In this document: in pieces, positions 61,545 through 64,000 of the stretch
Layout: every line of letters starts with the position of its first letter
Numbering within the stretch: the first letter of the stretch is position 1
DNA from: Chloroflexi bacterium UBA6077
GTDB lineage: Bacteria > Chloroflexota > UBA6077
Length of the DNA: 64,000 bases
Direction of reading: 5' to 3'
NCBI GenBank assembly: GCA_002436065.1
Contig: DIXP01000084.1
Span: forward strand, 1-64,000
Position numbers and translations under genes: made by a program
Notes under the pieces: model-generated
Database searches by the model: none
The model's input: the letters and a program-made list of their open reading frames with translations, nothing else
What the model was told of the DNA's origin: nothing

Positions 61545-61893
61545 AGGGAAGCGGCCCGGCGCCGCGTCTCCTGCCCGCGGAGGACGACTGCCACCAGGGC
61601 GCCCAATGCAGCAAAGCAGCCGTACAGCAGCCAGGCAGACTGGTAGGATGTGCTGAGGTCCACGACGAGTCCGAACAGTGGAGGGGAAGCGATGGTGGCG
61701 ATGTCGAGGGTCAACAGCATCCGGTTCCGCGCCAGCTCCCCCACGGCATGGCGCACATTCACCTTTGCGCTCTTCGCCGTGGCGGGGGGCGGCGCATCGA
61801 CATAGGCCAATGCCACCACCACTCCGGTAGCAAAGATAAACAGTCCGGGTGCAACCATGCCGCTTCGCCAACCTAAAGCCAGCCCAGTCTCCC
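61545..61893 (-). pseudogene. MFS transporter pseudogene with large internal deletion
   Basis: The minus strand reads in one frame through a mid-protein MFS segment (LALGWRSGMVAPGLFIFATG, then the central loop with LARNRMLLTLD). It then jumps to the final helices (IASPPLFGLVVDLSTSYQSA). Helices 1-5 and about 7-10 are missing and there is no proper start. The C-terminal piece parallels the intact transporter at 36948-38210. Confidence 0.72.
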
Positions 61894-62160
61894 AAGGGGA
61901 AAGGCGTTTACGTTCTTCCCTCTCCCTTTGGGAGAGACGTGACGCTGCACCAGCTCGCGTCACGGGGTGAGGGGAGGTGCGGCTCACATTTCCGGGGTCG
62001 CCGAGCGAACGAATTCGCCGGCTATGGATGCGAAACCTGCCTACGCAGGTTGGAGACCCCGTCTGGTCCGCGAAGGCGGACCTTGCAGCCGTAGCCGACG
62101 GTTTCAACCGCTCGGCGACCTGGCACTCGCCCAGAAAGCTGGGGCACACCCGGTGAGGGG
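61894..62160. repeat. Composite repeat region with long stem-loop
   Basis: First comes a GGGAGAGGG-type block (CTCCCTTTGGGAGAG near 61921). Then a stem-loop element: GGTCGCCGAGCG at 61996-62007 pairs perfectly with 62109-62120, and inner pairs include CGCCGGCTA with TAGCCGACG, CCTGCCTACGCAGG, and GTCCGCGAAGGCGGAC. The nesting suggests a mobile REP/MITE-like unit. No gene is seen between 61894 and 62283. Confidence 0.6.
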
Positions 62161-62283
62161 AGGCGGATGGCAAAGGCGCCGAAAACCGTTTACACTCTCT
62201 GAAGGCGGTTTTATCCAGGTCCGGATGATCTCCCAGGGGGACGACTCCACCCCAATCTCGAACAGGCCAGCGAGGTAACAGCC

Positions 62284-63366
62284 TTGTCAGGTGAAAACCG
62301 ATCCATGTACAGGCAGGCCTTCCAGGCAACGCTGGTGGTCGTGTGCACCCTGCTCTTCCTGTGGCTGCTGTACGAGGTCCGGCAGTTGGTCATCAGCCTC
62401 GCCGTGGCCATCGTGTTCGCCGCCGCCATCTCCCCGCTGGTGTCGTGGCTGCAACGGCGCCGGGTTCCGAGGGGGGCGGCGATCCTGCTGTTATACGTCT
62501 CGATCCTGACCGTCGTTGTCCTTGTGATCGTGCTCGCGCTGCCCCCCTTGATCAAGGAGGGGACGGAGATGGTCAACCGGTTGGTAGCCTCGGCAAGGGG
62601 TTTGGATGAGTGGTTCATATCGGTGCAATCCTCGCTGGGATACAGCGACCTGCCATCCGTGGACTGGGAAAGGGCGATCCCTCAGGCCCTGCAGGCATCA
62701 TCCGCGGTAGCGCCAGGCCTTCTGAAGATCACCTTTGGCGCCGTCACCGGCCTCTTCAGCCTCATCCTGGTGCTGGCCATCGCCTTCTACTGGCTGATGG
62801 AGAAGTCGGATATCCAGGCCACTGTGGCTCGCCTGGTCGCTCCGCGGCATCGCGAGCGATTGGTGGAAGTCTGGGACGAGATCGACTCCAAGCTGGGGGC
62901 CTACGTGCGGGGACAACTGCTGGACGCCTTCGCCGTCAGCGTGCTCACCTTCGCCGGGCTCGTTGTGCTGGGCGTCCACGCCCCGCTGCCCCTGGCGGTC
63001 ATCGCCGGCGTTACCGGCCTCGTTCCGATCGTCGGCGCCACCATCGGTGCCGTGCCGGCGGTGCTGGTGGGACTCTCCCAATCGCCCCAGACGGCGCTGC
63101 TCGTGTTGGGGCTCTACCTGCTGGTCCAGCAGATCGAGGGTAACATCATCGCCCCCAGGATCATGCAGCAGTCGGTCGGGGTCAGCCCGCTCAGCGTGCT
63201 GCTGGCCATCGTCGTCGGCGGGAGCCTCATGGGCATCGTCGGCGCCATGCTGGCCATCCCCACGGCGGCAGCGCTCCAGGTGCTGCTGCAGCGCCTCGTC
63301 CTGAAGAGCCAGGATACACCGGTGGCAGACGGCCCCTCAGCCTCGTCCCTTCCATCAGACAGCTAA
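62284..63366 (+). CDS. AI-2E/PerM-family permease
   Basis: A 360-residue integral membrane protein of the AI-2E transporter (UPF0118) family. About eight hydrophobic helices are visible. Family-typical parts are FAAAISPLVSWLQRRRVPRG near the N-terminus and the C-terminal VGLSQSP, QQIEGNIIAPRIMQQSVGVS and PLSVLLAIVVGGSLMGIVGA. Members export autoinducer-2 or serve as Na+/H+ antiporters; specificity is unknown. The start is taken as TTG 62284 after GAGGTAAC; ATG 62305 is the alternative. Confidence 0.87.
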   Translation: MSGENRSMYRQAFQATLVVVCTLLFLWLLYEVRQLVISLAVAIVFAAAISPLVSWLQRRRVPRGAAILLLYVSILTVVVLVIVLALPPLIKEGTEMVNRLVASARGLDEWFISVQSSLGYSDLPSVDWERAIPQALQASSAVAPGLLKITFGAVTGLFSLILVLAIAFYWLMEKSDIQATVARLVAPRHRERLVEVWDEIDSKLGAYVRGQLLDAFAVSVLTFAGLVVLGVHAPLPLAVIAGVTGLVPIVGATIGAVPAVLVGLSQSPQTALLVLGLYLLVQQIEGNIIAPRIMQQSVGVSPLSVLLAIVVGGSLMGIVGAMLAIPTAAALQVLLQRLVLKSQDTPVADGPSASSLPSDS

Positions 63367-63495
63367 GCCCGTAGGCTCAAAGACCGCGGCGGTCTGGACA
63401 TCCGGTGCCTGCAAAACCCGTATCGGATATGTCGGGCATACCTATTCCGTCTTTGCTATTATCCAAATGAGATACATCTGGAGCAGGTCTCGGAT

Positions 63496-64000
63496 ATGGA
63501 GCCGCTAAGACAGCTTAATCAGGCAATGAACTACATAGAAGCCCATCTGGCAGAGGAAATCGATTTCAAAGCGGTATCACAGCTTGCTTGCTGCTCCGAG
63601 TACCATTTCCGAAGGATGTTTTCGTTCCTGAGCGGGCTAACGCTCAGCGAATACATACGCCGGAGGCGATTAGCGCAAGCAGCTTTGGAGCTGCACAACA
63701 GCAATGTGAGGATCACCGACCTTGCCGCAAGGTATGGATACGATTCGCCCGATTCCTTTTCGAGAGCGTTCGTAGCCCTGCACGGTGTGACCCCGACAGA
63801 AGCGAGGAAGGATGGCGTCTCCCTCAAGGCTGTGCCGCCTTTGACTTTCCGGCTAACGATCCAAGGAGGCAATGAAATGGACTATAGGATTATAGAGAAG
63901 GGCGCCTTTCAGATCGCCGGCATAAAGAAGCGAATCACCCTGATCTACGAAGGCGTGAACCCTCAGATGGACTCCATGTGGGCCAGTCTGAGCGAAGAGG
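63496..64000 (+). CDS. AraC-family regulator with GyrI-like domain (partial)
   Basis: The first 168 codons run to the window edge. Residues about 8-105 form the double helix-turn-helix AraC/XylS DNA-binding domain placed at the N-terminus ([55 protein letters not shown]). From about 125 begins an effector-binding GyrI-like domain ([20 protein letters not shown]). This is the Rob/SoxS-like 'AraC plus GyrI' architecture. Base composition is visibly less GC-rich than the neighbours, which may mean recent transfer. The start is ATG 63496. Confidence 0.85.
   Translation, partial: MEPLRQLNQAMNYIEAHLAEEIDFKAVSQLACCSEYHFRRMFSFLSGLTLSEYIRRRRLAQAALELHNSNVRITDLAARYGYDSPDSFSRAFVALHGVTPTEARKDGVSLKAVPPLTFRLTIQGGNEMDYRIIEKGAFQIAGIKKRITLIYEGVNPQMDSMWASLSEE

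Noticed and set aside
61894..62329. Upstream part of the minus-strand frame ending in the MFS pseudogene
   Set aside because: It runs through repeat DNA and is antisense to the permease start; there is no transporter similarity before about 61893.

Overview
The window is GC-rich DNA of a bacterial chromosome. Several things together suggest an uncultivated or little-studied Chloroflexota-type bacterium: a very large LuxR/MalT-type ATPase regulator, tungsten-type aldehyde:ferredoxin oxidoreductase next to 2-oxoacid:ferredoxin oxidoreductase, Thr/Pro-rich linkers in many secreted proteins, a T-box in front of trpEGDCFBA, and dispersed GGGAGAGGG-type repeats. This placement is inference; there is no rRNA or other phylogenetic marker in the window.

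Layout. (1) Positions 1-10147, minus strand: a LuxR-family regulator, then a MmgE/PrpD protein, an iron-containing alcohol dehydrogenase, an aldehyde:ferredoxin oxidoreductase and a four-subunit 2-oxoacid:ferredoxin oxidoreductase cut by the window edge. (2) 10148-10949: a junk yard holding an internally deleted IS5-type transposase relic and a diverged inverted copy of the LuxR-end/PrpD-start junction. (3) 10950-21840: family III CoA-transferase, HMG-CoA-lyase-like enzyme, a LeuD-LeuC fusion, a divergent fumarate-reductase-like pair, a second LeuC/LeuD pair, a membrane Fe-S/cytochrome b fusion and a creatininase-family amidohydrolase. Regions 1 and 3 together look like one catabolic island for a branched or C5-C6 dicarboxylic acid: CoA activation, hydration/dehydration, C-C cleavage, and electron transfer to ferredoxin and quinone. 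The substrate is not known.

(4) 21971-31255, minus strand: a T-box-controlled tryptophan operon trpE-G-D-C-F-B-A, followed by an M20 peptidase and an AlkA-type DNA glycosylase. A consensus promoter, stem I, F-box, T-box and terminator are all legible. (5) 31448-40308: lipid enzymes (PAP2 phosphatase, diacylglycerol-kinase-like), an M19 dipeptidase, a split UxaA/SuyAB-type dehydratase or lyase, a phosphodiesterase, an MFS transporter with a MalY/PatB C-S lyase, and an OmpR-type response regulator.

(6) 40502-59033: an extracytoplasmic region. Five minus-strand genes encode low-complexity secreted or membrane proteins (Thr/Pro hexapeptide repeats, a TPR protein, a 1250-residue Ser/Ala/Gly-rich protein with Asn-containing beta repeats, a Gly-rich secreted protein). 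Then come a secreted protein of four tandem repeats, a GT9 glycosyltransferase, a Vgb-like propeller protein, an ECF sigma/anti-sigma pair and a secreted clan GH-A glycosidase. The propeller protein and the glycosidase share a two-unit LGFP-like domain. (7) 59225-64000: a small membrane protein, an FtsH-like protease lacking its Walker A motif, a GyrI-like binding protein, a deleted MFS pseudogene, repeat elements, an AI-2E-family permease and an AraC/GyrI-type regulator cut by the edge. No tRNA, rRNA or CRISPR array was recognised.
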